A stretch of 64,000 bases of DNA from Pectinophora gossypiella (lineage: Eukaryota > Arthropoda > Insecta > Lepidoptera > Gelechiidae). Within the stretch, counting starts at the first letter, position 1; every line of letters begins with the position of its first letter. Below the pieces are notes generated by a model. It was not told the origin of the DNA and ran no database searches. It saw only the letters and a list, made by a program, of their open reading frames with translations. Shown piece after piece: positions 34,455 through 45,700 of this stretch. The stretch lies in NCBI RefSeq assembly GCF_024362695.1, contig NC_065404.1:6736604-6800603 (forward strand), read 5' to 3'. The translations under genes were made by a program, and so were the position numbers.

Positions 34455-34575
34455 AATAAATTAACCTCAGCTTCGAGACTGCTCTCAAGATCGTGTCAAT
34501 GTGACAGTTCTCATATAAAAACAGGGACTTGAGCATGGTCTTGAGGGCAGTCTCAGTTGAGATTAGTTTATTAAT
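34455..34575 (+). terminator. Poly(A) signal of transglutaminase B and overlapping imperfect hairpin
   Basis: AATAAA at 34455-34460 is 34 nt after the TAA stop. It begins an imperfect inverted repeat: GAGACTGCTCTCAAGA at about 34475 pairs with TCTTGAGGGCAGTCTC at about 34540, and the outer arms extend to TAGTTTATTAAT. It may be a small MITE that donated the signal. Confidence 0.55.
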
Positions 34576-34810
34576 ACGAGTATCACCCCTAGAAATAGAG
34601 ACAGACGGATAAAGTATAATAATACCTACTAAGAAAAGTACAATGGGTATGTAAAACGAAGTCAAGCGCCTGATGATTTTGCGTTTCGAACGTTATTTTT
34701 TTCAAAAATGTTCTTGTATGTACCGGTCGTGTGGATATGGGAAAAATTAAAATCTATTAAATGCTGCCAAATTGAAATTGGGATTTGCGTATAGGTTGTA
34801 ACCTATTAGT

Positions 34811-35175
34811 AGCCGTGGTTGCCCAGTTGGTACAACGCTTGCCTCTCAATTTGAGTTCGCAGGTTCGAATCCCAGCATAGGCCTAAACCAATGATTTTCG
34901 AATTTGTTTTCGAATTCATGTTTGGATGATTTGTTTTGGAATTCATAAATGATTATCACGTGCTCAGAGGTGAAGGAAAACATTGTGAGGAAACCCACAT
35001 ACCCGAGAAATGTATTTGGGAGGTATGTGACCTAACCTATATTGGGTTGGTTTTCCCTTCGCGGATTGGAAGGTCAGACAGGCAGTCGCTTCTGTAAAAA
35101 CCGGACCTGTCAAATCTTCGGGTTAGGTTAGCGAATGCGTGAAAAACGTGATAACGCTAGGGAGATGATGTAATT
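34811..35175 (+). mobile_element. tRNA-derived SINE type 3, full length
   Basis: Head GTGGTTGCCCAGTTGGTA and GCAGGTTCGAATCCCAG, full body, and end AACGTGATAACGCTAGGGAG. It lies between the converging 3' ends of transglutaminase B and tilB. Confidence 0.87.
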
Positions 35176-35438
35176 GTAATGGTGGCCCTTGTAGCCATAA
35201 TGTTGTAATGTAAAATAAGGACAATATTTACTGTTTAAGAGTAGAATAAGCTATTTATAAATATAATAATGTTAACTTTATTTATACGGCTACTTAAACT
35301 CAGTTAATGTTGTAACAAGAAATGTTTTTGTCCTCATATTTTTGCAAGTCAATTTTATAGCGTAATATATACCTATCTAAGTGTGTCGTAAAGCTTTAAT
35401 TGTTAATGTAAATACAACATAATTACTTTCGAACTTGT

Positions 35439-35444
35439 TTTATT
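35439..35444 (-). terminator. Poly(A) signal of tilB
   Basis: AATAAA on the minus strand, 103 nt after the tilB stop codon. No competing signal lies closer on this strand. Confidence 0.45.
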
Positions 35445-35546
35445 TGTGAAAAAATGAATGTAGTTAAAACAAAAAATAGACAAGGCCCTGGACAAACTAG
35501 GAAAGAAATAAAGGAAGAAAAAATATTAACGTAAGTATCAATTAAG

Positions 35547-36851
35547 CTAGACAAGCGGTGGGACCTCGGGGTTATCGACGAAATCCTTCGATGGCTCCTT
35601 CACTTCGAACTTGAATCGTAAATCGGGGTAGTTAGCTGTTACCTTCGATTCAGTCATTTTAGTAAAATCCAGAGGGTTGTCAACAGGACCTATTTCCAAA
35701 TATTCCCGCTTTGTCTGCCCGGATGCAGCGTGACAATCTTCAGCTCTGTGCTCCAAGTAATGCTGAGCTTTTCGCTCGGTTTTCACTGGTGAACCATGTA
35801 CCACCTTCTTAACAACAACGTTGGCTATAGGCATCGTCACCAACAGGTGTCCGGTGAGCTGCGATCGTCTCACCGTAGAATGAGAAGTATCCACATCTTT
35901 CGGTAGATGAATCTGAAAAATCTTTCCCTTTACCATCACTCTCACATAGTTTGGCTCTACGTCGCAGTCAATAAGACTTGTATCTAAATGCTTATATACT
36001 GCTAAATCTAAAATATACTTATCTGGTTCTGAATCAATGAACTTAAAATCTAATCTTGCTTGGTTTATGTTAAAAGGACGACCGTCTGGCGCGAAAAACT
36101 TATATTGGCGCTTTTCTTCAGCCTGAGGCTTCTCAGTTTCATAGCTTTGTAGCTTCAGTTGTCGCATTCGTTCTATCTCATGTCGTACTTCAGGAGCATG
36201 TTCACATTTCTCGGCCCAGAATTTCTTGTTTCTTTCATCCGCATCCATATCCTTGTACTCATTTTCCCATTTATTACTGATGTCTTTCTCTAAACGGGTT
36301 TTCTGCTTTCTTCGTTTTTGAAGATAATTCTCTTGTTCGAATAATATATCAGCTCGTATGTATGGAAGATTCTGTAGGGCTTTAATGCGATCTGAGCGTT
36401 CGATATCCTTCCCGTCAAGGTAAGCCAGTTGCGGCAAAGTTCCAATTATGTAATCTCTGTAGTTGTCATAATCCGTGCAAGGATTTCCCGTGAGATATAA
36501 ATTCTCTAAATTATAATTGTCGACAAGGTTCTCTACGCTGACAATGTCACCGATAAAATTCAGTGTCAGATCTAGTTTCTCCAAAGATTCACATCGTTCT
36601 AAGTTTTCGATGACTTCTATATTGTTTAAGGCTAAGTTAAGGTAAGTGAGATGTTTAAGTTTGTTTAGGTTTTCAATTTTACCGATGAGGTTGCTTTGCA
36701 TGAGGAGTATCTTCAGTTTAGGGCACCAATCCTGGAGGTACTCTATCTTCTCGATGTTCTCCTGGTGAAGTGCGATCTCTTCGACTGGACCCAGCAGGCA
36801 CTCGTGGTGTTCAGTTTTCTTGCGAACCATCTCCACGGTGATACGTACCAT
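35547..36851 (-). CDS. tilB: tilB / LRRC6 (DNAAF11), axonemal dynein assembly factor, single exon, 434 aa
   Basis: The protein starts MVRITVEMVRKKTEHHECLL, matching the start of human LRRC6 in layout. Leucine-rich repeats span about 20-130 (LKILLMQSNLIGKIENL, YLNLALNNIEVIENLERC), followed by the LRR cap GNPCTDYDNYRDYIIGTLPQ and DGKDIERSDRIKALQ. A charged coiled-coil lies at about 165-245. A CS/p23-like domain lies at about 255-345 (DLAVYKHLDTSLIDCDVEPN, RSQLTGHLLVTMP). The C-terminus DNPEVPPLV is conserved to vertebrates. In flies and vertebrates it works in the cytoplasm to preassemble dynein arms for motile cilia and sperm; the fly mutant is touch-insensitive and male-sterile. It is complete and intronless here, although vertebrate LRRC6 has introns. 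It converges with transglutaminase B. Confidence 0.95.
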   Translation of the reverse strand: MVRITVEMVRKKTEHHECLLGPVEEIALHQENIEKIEYLQDWCPKLKILLMQSNLIGKIENLNKLKHLTYLNLALNNIEVIENLERCESLEKLDLTLNFIGDIVSVENLVDNYNLENLYLTGNPCTDYDNYRDYIIGTLPQLAYLDGKDIERSDRIKALQNLPYIRADILFEQENYLQKRRKQKTRLEKDISNKWENEYKDMDADERNKKFWAEKCEHAPEVRHEIERMRQLKLQSYETEKPQAEEKRQYKFFAPDGRPFNINQARLDFKFIDSEPDKYILDLAVYKHLDTSLIDCDVEPNYVRVMVKGKIFQIHLPKDVDTSHSTVRRSQLTGHLLVTMPIANVVVKKVVHGSPVKTERKAQHYLEHRAEDCHAASGQTKREYLEIGPVDNPLDFTKMTESKVTANYPDLRFKFEVKEPSKDFVDNPEVPPLV

Positions 36852-36953
36852 TTTGAATGAACTATTTAGGTCTTATACAGAAATGTGATAACAAAAATCC
36901 CTTGCTAAAACACTGTCAGTAACTTATTAAAGTGACAGCGAAACATGACAACC

Positions 36954-36966
36954 GTTGCTTGGTGAC
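36954..36966 (+). promoter_or_regulatory. RFX X-box upstream of tilB
   Basis: GTTGCTTGGTGAC matches RYYNYY-N(1)-RRNRAC at every position and lies 103 nt upstream of the tilB start codon. It is almost the same word as the TMEM231 site (GTTGCTAGGCGAC). Confidence 0.75.
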
Positions 36967-38337
36967 GAACTCTATTGATAAAATACCAAAAATACACATG
37001 ATGATACTGGCTAAAAATATGCATGTAAGTAGATCTAGAAAAAATAGAAGGAAGTTTTATGAAAATACATTTACAATTTGTGTCTCTTTGGAGAAAAAGT
37101 ATATACTAAAGTTTTCTAAGGTGGGAATAAAAATACCTGTAGCTGGCTGTACAGCTATTACACTATACATTCGATTTACGGCCGTAGTTCGTTAATTTTT
37201 AGGTTGCAAATGTATCCACAGTGTGCTACACGCCGGTTTTTCTGGCATGTGTATGCGTCTTTATTGTGGTAAAACTGTTCAGCTACCTATAATTGAACAT
37301 TTAATTAACGTATTTATGTAGAGGCAGATATTAATTTGTTCACTAAGGGGGTGGTTGGTTGGGAGAAAGAAGCGACGAGCACGATAGCATCTACAAGATC
37401 ACGGCGGTTATCTTCCGATCTCGGACGTCGGTAATCCGTCATTTAACATTCCAGCGGTGGCAACGGTCCGTTCAGCTCAACCGTACCAAATTAATATAGC
37501 CCCGATGCAGAGGGTATTAAAATATTTTAAACGACGCCATTTATAATATGACGTTCAGATATCACGTCGCAGCAACACAACATATTTTATTCCGAGAAAC
37601 TGCCAAAAGACAATGAAGATGAAGGATTGCTATCATCAAGGAGTCGTTTTGTTAATATTCGGGTTTGAGTAGTTGAAAAAACGAGGATGAGGAAAAAACA
37701 AGAGATGTTGGGATGAAATAAGGCATGACAGAGGGAAGGACGGTGTTATTAGTGGGTAGGGTGCGGCGCCCCGCGGTCTGTGTGTGTTTAGGGCGGCAGC
37801 GCGGCGGGGCGCCACTGCAGCGGACGCGGCCGCGCGACGTACCCGCTTATTGAAAGCAGCCAATTTAACATGTTGTTGTTTAAACAAACGTCCAGGTGCC
37901 ACGGTCTAAGAATTACAAAATCAATTTTGGAACCACCAAACATGAAACTATTCTTCGAGTATTTATAGAGCTTTCACGTCGACGAAGTAGAGCAATAGCG
38001 ATTTCGTGTTAGTTCGCGTATGGTTCGCTAGATGGAGTTACTATACTTTCAGATGCCCATGATGTAAGCATACCGTTTAAAAACCTTCCTAGGTTATGCA
38101 TTCGTGTTAGAACAATATTTCGTTTTTAGAATGATAAGTAAATTCCTTCTAGCTTGAAGTGGGATTGTTTTGTAAGACATGTCTAAACTATGCAAATCTT
38201 ATAATTTATTAAGAAATTAATTATCGGATTCGGTTATCAACACACAATATTTTAAAATATCTATTAGAGTGACACTTAATAAAGTTGTTATTTTTGCAAA
38301 TCGACTGAGACTCTAAGACTTCTTCGGCTACTGGTTC

Positions 38338-38647
38338 TAGCCATAGAGGCAGCCAATCAGCTCGCGACATCAATCACTTCAGGACCCCGATACCGACCCC
38401 GCCGGCGTGGTCGACGATTTCCCTCATTCAGCGCTTATCGCTATCGACCCACTGGAGTCGATTAATTCTTTCAAATATTTTTCCTCTCAGACGACGCCCT
38501 GAGCCGAGGTTCGCGCCCAACTGGGCACCCTCAGGCCTGTTGTCTTAAACGTTGTACCGGGTGAGAGCCTTCAGCGCTCCCCATTTGTCCGGCCAAGTAG
38601 TTAATGCCATCTGCGGCAAATCTACAATAAGTCACGTCAAAAAAAAT
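38338..38647 (+). mobile_element. Jockey-like LINE 3' UTR copy
   Basis: TAGCCATAGAGGCAGCCAAT to TCTACAATAAGTCACGTC with an A-run. It is well preserved and in sense orientation. Confidence 0.85.
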
Positions 38648-39431
38648 CGGCTACTAGATTAGATATCTACACTGTGATGGTCTAATTGGAAAAACACATT
38701 TTTCATCCGTGATTACGATAGTAAAAAACCACCATGATAATATACGGTACAAAAACGTTTCGTTATGTTTCGTTTGGTATCAGTAGTGGCTGCAAGATGT
38801 CTTTGATTAGGTACTTGTGGTGTTGCTGACCCCATTAGGGATTACGGGCGTGAGTTTATGTATGTATAGGATTTTTGATTTTATAGCACTCATCCATGCT
38901 TAGGAATCTCACAAAGATCTCGAAAATATCAGATTCGGATGGGACTTGAATCCTTATTGTCAAGTGGGGATTTTATCTTTATGTACCATGTGTGGATAGA
39001 GACAAGATATGGTATTTGTGTGATAAACATAAATTCACGTATTTTACTTATCTAGGTTTTCTGTTACACCAACTTAGGTACAAAAACAGCTATCACATTT
39101 TACCTACTTACCTGTCTGAAAAACTTAAATAAAGTTGTGCAGAAATAACGCTCCAGTGAATCGACACTGGCCGATCAGGGTACACACGCAAATGTCAGGA
39201 CCAGTCAAAACAACCGTCATCACTCCGACACCAGCTTCTTGAAAAGGAAAATAAAAATACACATTTTTTGTACATTGTCCCTCTGAGTTCTTATCTCGTG
39301 CTAAATTGCCGAGCTAATGTGATGTGATTTACGATTTTACATTTTATTTTTTTATGTTAAGTTTGTTCTTTTTAGCTTGTGATCACAAGATAGACATCCT
39401 ACCTTCCTATACCTATTCTACTTATACATTT

Positions 39432-39755
39432 ATTGACGTTACTTATTGTAGATTTGCCGCAGATGGCATTAACTACTTGGCCGGACAAATGGGGAGCACT
39501 GAGCGCTCTCTCTCAGTACAAAATTTAAGACAATAGGCCTCAGAGTGCCCAGTTGGGCGCGAACCTTGGCTCAGGGCGTCGTCTGGGAGGAAGAATATTT
39601 GTAAGAATTAATCGACCATAGTGGGTCGATAGCGATAAGCGTTGAATGAGGGAAATCTTTGACCACGCCGCCGGCGGGGTCGATATCGGGGTTCTGAAGT
39701 GTTTGGTGTCGCGGGCTGATTGGCCGCCTCTCGTAATCGGTTCGTCGGGATCTCG
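39432..39755 (-). mobile_element. Jockey-like LINE 3' UTR copy, diverged
   Basis: GACGTTACTTATTGTAGATT to CGGGCTGATTGGCCGCCTCT. It has more changes than the other long copies and so is older. Confidence 0.82.
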
Positions 39756-42700
39756 AGTTGTCTAGTATAGTTTCGGATTCAGAGTGATCATTTCGGTCAT
39801 TTCTGTTGTAGTTATGGAGATATTCAAAAGATCAACTTATATGCATTGAAAAACTGAGACGTCTATTCAAAAGCTTTGATAGTGTCAATTTATATACGGT
39901 AGATAAAGAGTGTTCACAAAACTCAGTGATAGTACGAGTATGACGATTTTTTTGTGTTAAGAATGGCATATCGCTCTAAGGCAGTGGCTCCCAATGTTTT
40001 TCTGATTAAGGACCACTTTCATTTATTTTTTATTAGTTTACAATATAAAATGTATCAATCTAAAATATATTTTATTGTAAATCTTCTTCGTCTTCTTTTT
40101 ATTGTAAATGATAACTAAATTCTTTAGCTGTCGCGAGTACCAGTTGGGAACCACTGCTGTGCCATATCTTGTAGTTTTTATAACTCTAGGTAAGTAAATA
40201 CGTCAAAGACAATCGGTTCTGTAATGTACCTTACGTACACGGGAGGCGCGGCGATTTAATAGGTTACCTATATTGCTCCAATGACCCGCGGAAACTGCTA
40301 ATAATTCTAATACCTATCCGTAGGTGCGTTCGTTTACAAATTGTAGTCGCGGTCAGCGGGTTGCTGGGCAGTGGAGCGTGCGCGGCAATCTGGCGGCGGC
40401 ATCTCCACTCGCAATCAACGATTCGTTCCACCGCGGGAGGGGGGGTTGTTCACCGGGGAAGGGGGGGACCTGCTCCATTCTCACGTAAATAATTACCGGC
40501 GAGTCTCAAATTACAAGGCGCCGGCACAGCCTGCCGATACATATTCATCTCATGTTCGCGCCGCGCGTGACAGCTTCCTCAGGGCAGCCTTAGGCCTGCT
40601 TCTTACGATCGACGAAGGCTAGCGTCTTCGCTAGTCTTCGTGTGAGTGGGATGGAAAGAAAGCCCTTGCAAATGGATCGTCTTTTCTGTCCCTTGTTCGT
40701 ACTTGGTGCATGTCCAAATTGCCTTAGGTATATACAACTAGTCAACGCTGTGATCAAGTGACACATTTTAGTTCCGAACAGGTACTGTTTTAAGAGTCAA
40801 AGATAAGCCAATGGTGACAAGCCTGCTCCCTAGATTATTGCTTGCGAGCTTCATAAAAACATTCATAAATAAAATTACTTATACAAAATACGTGTAGTTA
40901 TTTAACTGAAAACATGAAATACTTTAAATACACAATCGACTTCGTAGTGTGGTACCAGCCTTACGGCCATTCTCTGCGAAACATGTCTGCAATACTACAG
41001 TCAATTAAAATTAACTCTGCTGAGATAGATCGTGATATTAATGAGCGGACAGACGTGATCCGTCGGTGGCTGAGGCAAAATGTTGTTATGTAGGTATCCT
41101 AAGAGACACGTAAAAATGAAATAAGTATTTTTTTTCCCTTGAGCTTCTGTGAAAGCATTTAATACATTTTTCATTTTCACTAGACACATAATTTGAGACC
41201 GTTTGTAATTTTTTACATTTTAACTTGCGTAGCTAACCGACTTCTGTATTAAAAATTTCTTAATTGCTTTATTAAACATAAAGCGGCATGTTGTGAGAGA
41301 TAATAACAAAGATAAGTAAATCGAAATGAGAGCGGCCATAATTAATATCAGAAGGTGGCTCATCAACGTCAATGAATTTCTAATTAGAAATATCGCAACT
41401 CGCGCCGGATGCGGTTAAAGCGATAAATTATGCACTCGGAGAGGAGTACTAATTTCGATGCCGACAAATTTTCCACAACCGCGATTTTAATGCGTTTCAA
41501 ATAATGTCTGTAGGCAACGCTAAATGATAAATCGTCGAAGGAACGCCCCCGAGTCGAGTTTAGTATAAATGACCGGAGGTCCCTCTCGTCCGGCCGGGGT
41601 TGGAGGGAGACAGACGCGTCTGTTAAAAAAGGAATGGTTTAGGTGAGAGCGCGATGGTGTTGAGATAATAACAGTGCTGGGGCACGCTCGCCTTTGAGCT
41701 GCCGACGCTGCCGAATATCACCATTAGGCATAATTTGAATATTATCGAGATTGCGGAATAGTTTCAATTTGACGCGGGATGGTTCAGCATTGCTCGGTAA
41801 TCGGTGATTGAATGTGTCGCAAGTACTCGAACTGCTCTGCTAGATTGTTGGGACGAGATGGAATGTGTCGCGAGTCGCGAGTGGCGGCGGAAGGGTCGGC
41901 GGGGCGTAACGGGGCGCGTATAAAACAAACAAGTTAATTGTATTTATTCAAATGCGGTGGAGTCGGAGCCGGGACGGCAGCCGGTGCTCATGAATAGGCA
42001 TGCAGTGGGTTCCCCGCGATGTGCAACGTCACCCGCTCCGGAATTCATCCTCGCTTGTACGACACACTTTATGCAAATATTCTCTGCGACTACACCCTTT
42101 CGTGTCACAAATGTAATAGTATGTCCTTTCGTTAACATACTAAAAAGCAAAGTGAAATAAAACATGAGCATGTCTTTTTTCTAAAGACTTCCATGGATCA
42201 CGTTTGAAGTTTTTCTTTAAACCGTTGAAATCTTTGATTTTCTATATTTTTTCGACGAGTCATTTGAAATCATTTTGCAATGCCATAATACTTCTAGCGA
42301 TGCTGAATTTATTCGATAGCTTAAGTAAGTAGTTTCGATAAAGAATATCGTTACAGATAATACGATCGCCGGAGTTGTGCGCGAGGCAATTACGCTATGC
42401 TATCGCTACCTTACGCCACTAATCCGATCCGCAACAGGCGCGCTCATCCCCTGACAATGGAACAAGCCGAATGTTTATTTGCACAAGATATTTAGCCACT
42501 TCCCCGCCGGATTAGTGGACGAGGGGAGCTTCCCAACAGATAAACTCGGCTAATAGGAGGGGCGGCCTCCCCAACGTTAGACGTACAATAATTGTGACTT
42601 ATGAGGGATTACAAGAAATGATAGTCCGACTGAAGCAACGCAGTTGCAATAGAGAAGATATTTTTTATGCCTACTTATGATTAAGTAGACCCCTAAGCTC

Positions 42701-45700
42701 TTTAACTAAACTTCTTATTGGTCGAAACAGAAGTCGGTAAACGTTTTTTTAATTCTACCAACCCTAAAGGACACGCTCGGGAGATAAGAAAATAATGCCA
42801 TTAGCAAATAAAATAGTTGGAGAAGCAAGACATTTTATCTCGAAGTGATCATGTAAATAAGCGATTAGTGTCTACGTCGTTCGCATATGTATAAGCTATT
42901 TATTATTCAAAACACATTTCACAACGAACACACGATTTAACAAACAATATTTTTTGCGTCCGGAAATGAAACAGCTTAAAAAGAATTTAAGGCGACGCGT
43001 CCATTGTGGGCGCACAACACGACCATAAATAAAGCGGATAGTTTAGCCATTGAAAAGCCTAAACAACATTAGAGTTGAATAGGCAAATTGTCACTTTGTC
43101 ACCAAGAGAGAGACTCGGGATGACAGTCGGAGGACAGTGCGGGTGACCGCAGGGGGCGCGCCCCGGGAGGTGTCCACTCCTCATTTGCTCACTTTACTTC
43201 AGACAGCTTTTTTTAAAACGTTTGTTTTGAATTCACATTGTGAACCTTGTTCTTGGGTAAATTGACAAACAATTCAGGTTGAGTTATTGATGCGTCTATG
43301 TTTTAGTACACTGGGACCGTGATTTTAGCATAATATCTGTACAAAGCGCATTTTTATATGTCCCTACAAAAACCTAACAGCGCCGCACTACAATTCCTAT
43401 TTCCGCGTTGACATCTGCAATCGTCAAACAATTTTTAAAAGGCAGCTGTGTCGACCAGTACGAAATACAGTTTATTATTCCATTATTTAATTTGTCGCTA
43501 CATTGTGTCGGCCGCCGGATAATGTTTCCGACTTTACGTATTTACAGTTAGCATGCGGAATCCGGACAGAAGTCAAGTTTGACAGTGTCAACATGTCAAC
43601 GTGACAATGGCCGTCACACGTCACGGGCTGTCAATCGAGGAGCATGAGAAGCGGGTTCCACTCGCGCATGCGCCGTGGGATCAACGGTGATGTACAAAAG
43701 AACGTTAAAATATACAAATTCCTCGCGTTGTTCAGCCGGTGACGGATCGCTCCCTAGGCGCTGTTCGTCGGAGAAATGTTAAAGCTTCTCTGATTAATTG
43801 TTGGAATCGTCGTTGTCGCAACCGTTTGAAGTGTTAACTCATCGCAATTTTTTTATAACAGAACAATAAATTCTTGGAATTTATTATTATTTTTTGAAAA
43901 TGAAACTGTACTCGACATTGTCAAACCTTTTTCTCTTGACAAATAAAAGTTAATCCTTCATTCACTGATTAATTTACGATCTGTGTACACAGTTATGACG
44001 TATGGACAGTTATTCTCGCCCCATTTGTGATATCTTTTGTATGTGATCACACCCAGTCGGTTATAGTACAATGGCTGTGTAAACGATAGTCGTTGGTATA
44101 AATCGGGACGAGTCCGCAAACAAAACGGGACGTTTCACCGACGTCACACAATCACAGATTAATGGTCGCCTTTTGTCATCGCTCGATGGTCTTTACTCGT
44201 TTTGTGGCCTCGTTTCACGGTTTATTTAGCTGTTCAAATATCAATAAGCGTATAATTAACGTATTATGAACGAAAACAAAACACGCATTCCAAAGTTATA
44301 ATAACGAAGCGAAGTTATCTTAGTTTGTAGTCAATAGCATCAAGAGTTCGCGTGAAAGCATATAAAATCTTACGATACGTTCCTATTAGGGTGATAGTTA
44401 AAAATTATTAATGATGTCCCATAACGTCAAGTGGAGCCTTATAGAGGCTCGTAAAAGTGAAGTGTGTTGCGGTGTAGGAATCCACATAAAAGCGTATGTC
44501 GAGATGAAGGCCGGTGGACTCTGGCGCTGCGTGAGAGTCCCTTTTTTGACTATAAAACGTGCGTTTTTTGTGTCGCGACGTTAACTGTCGCCTTATCAAC
44601 GTGTCGAGTTGTCGACGCCTCCAGCCGGCCGCAATCAAAACACCATTCGTGTCCGCCATTAAAAATGATATAAAGTTTAATTTACAGCGCGCCATATCTC
44701 CGGATTAACGGTTATCGGGAATGTGATGTCCGCGTACGGTGTCAATGTGAAAATTGTTTTCTCGGTTAATATGCAATTAAATTTTATTACCCACGAACAT
44801 TGTTTGCTCAGTGCCATTAAATGTGTAAGGAACTTCGCCGGATAATTTATTGAATATTAAACTTTTAGTATTCTATCCTAGTTAGTAGTGATAATAGAGA
44901 AAGTCAAGTTAGTTTGTTGGCTGTAGCAAAGGTGCAACGTCTGTGTGTATTACTTAGGACTTCACCAAGCATAACGGCAGAAAGCACATTGGTGCGATAA
45001 TTTCAAGAGGTTTCTATAACGGTACAGATTAGCATTACTTAAGCACATAGATATATTCCTTATTCGGTCATCGAGTCTCGCCCTGGCTGCGCAAGCGGTC
45101 GCCGCAGGACGCGCATTGTTTACGAGTGTACACCAATTCCACTACAATGATTTACGAACCGCCTGCACCCATAAAAGCGGGGACAACGCACTAAAAGATA
45201 CAAAAGGTGCTAAAGAAAAAGTAATATATTTTAAGTTGAACCAAACGGATATAAAAGTTTGGTGAAATATATCAGTTTTAGTGTTAGGCGCGAGTGTTTG
45301 TTTATAGGGTCGATTACGCACGCCTCTTCACACGCGGGGTAGTCTGCTCAATGGAGCATTCGTCACGAGACCGCGCCCGCGCAGCCACGAACGTTTCCGT
45401 GCCGGATCTCAACACATCCGTTCAGGTACTCGACACAGCTATTTGCAGATTTCCAATAACGAACCGTACCAAATTTTAGTAGGCACTGCATGTATTTTCA
45501 GGTTCAAGTCCAGCCATAAGACTGTACAGAATATCACAGATTTATATGCGTAACCTAAATTATATTTATTGGCTTTTATGGATACTGCTGGGGCGATTCT
45601 GACCATCAGTGCGGGCTCGTAAAGAATGCCCATAAATCGACGGGAGAGCGGCAACCCGACACCTCGGCGAGGTTGCCGTGTCGCGGAACCGACGTTTGTT

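Noticed and set aside
36932..37195. 87-codon open frame upstream of tilB on the plus strand
   Set aside because: It overlaps the X-box and promoter of tilB, is Lys-rich from AT composition, and resembles no protein.
45352..45439. Possible small coding exon MEHSSRDRARAATNVSV... ending GTTCAG/GTACTC
   Set aside because: It has an ATG and a donor-like end, but no recognised protein, no partner exon and no evidence that it is spliced. It may be a non-coding first exon of the T-box gene.
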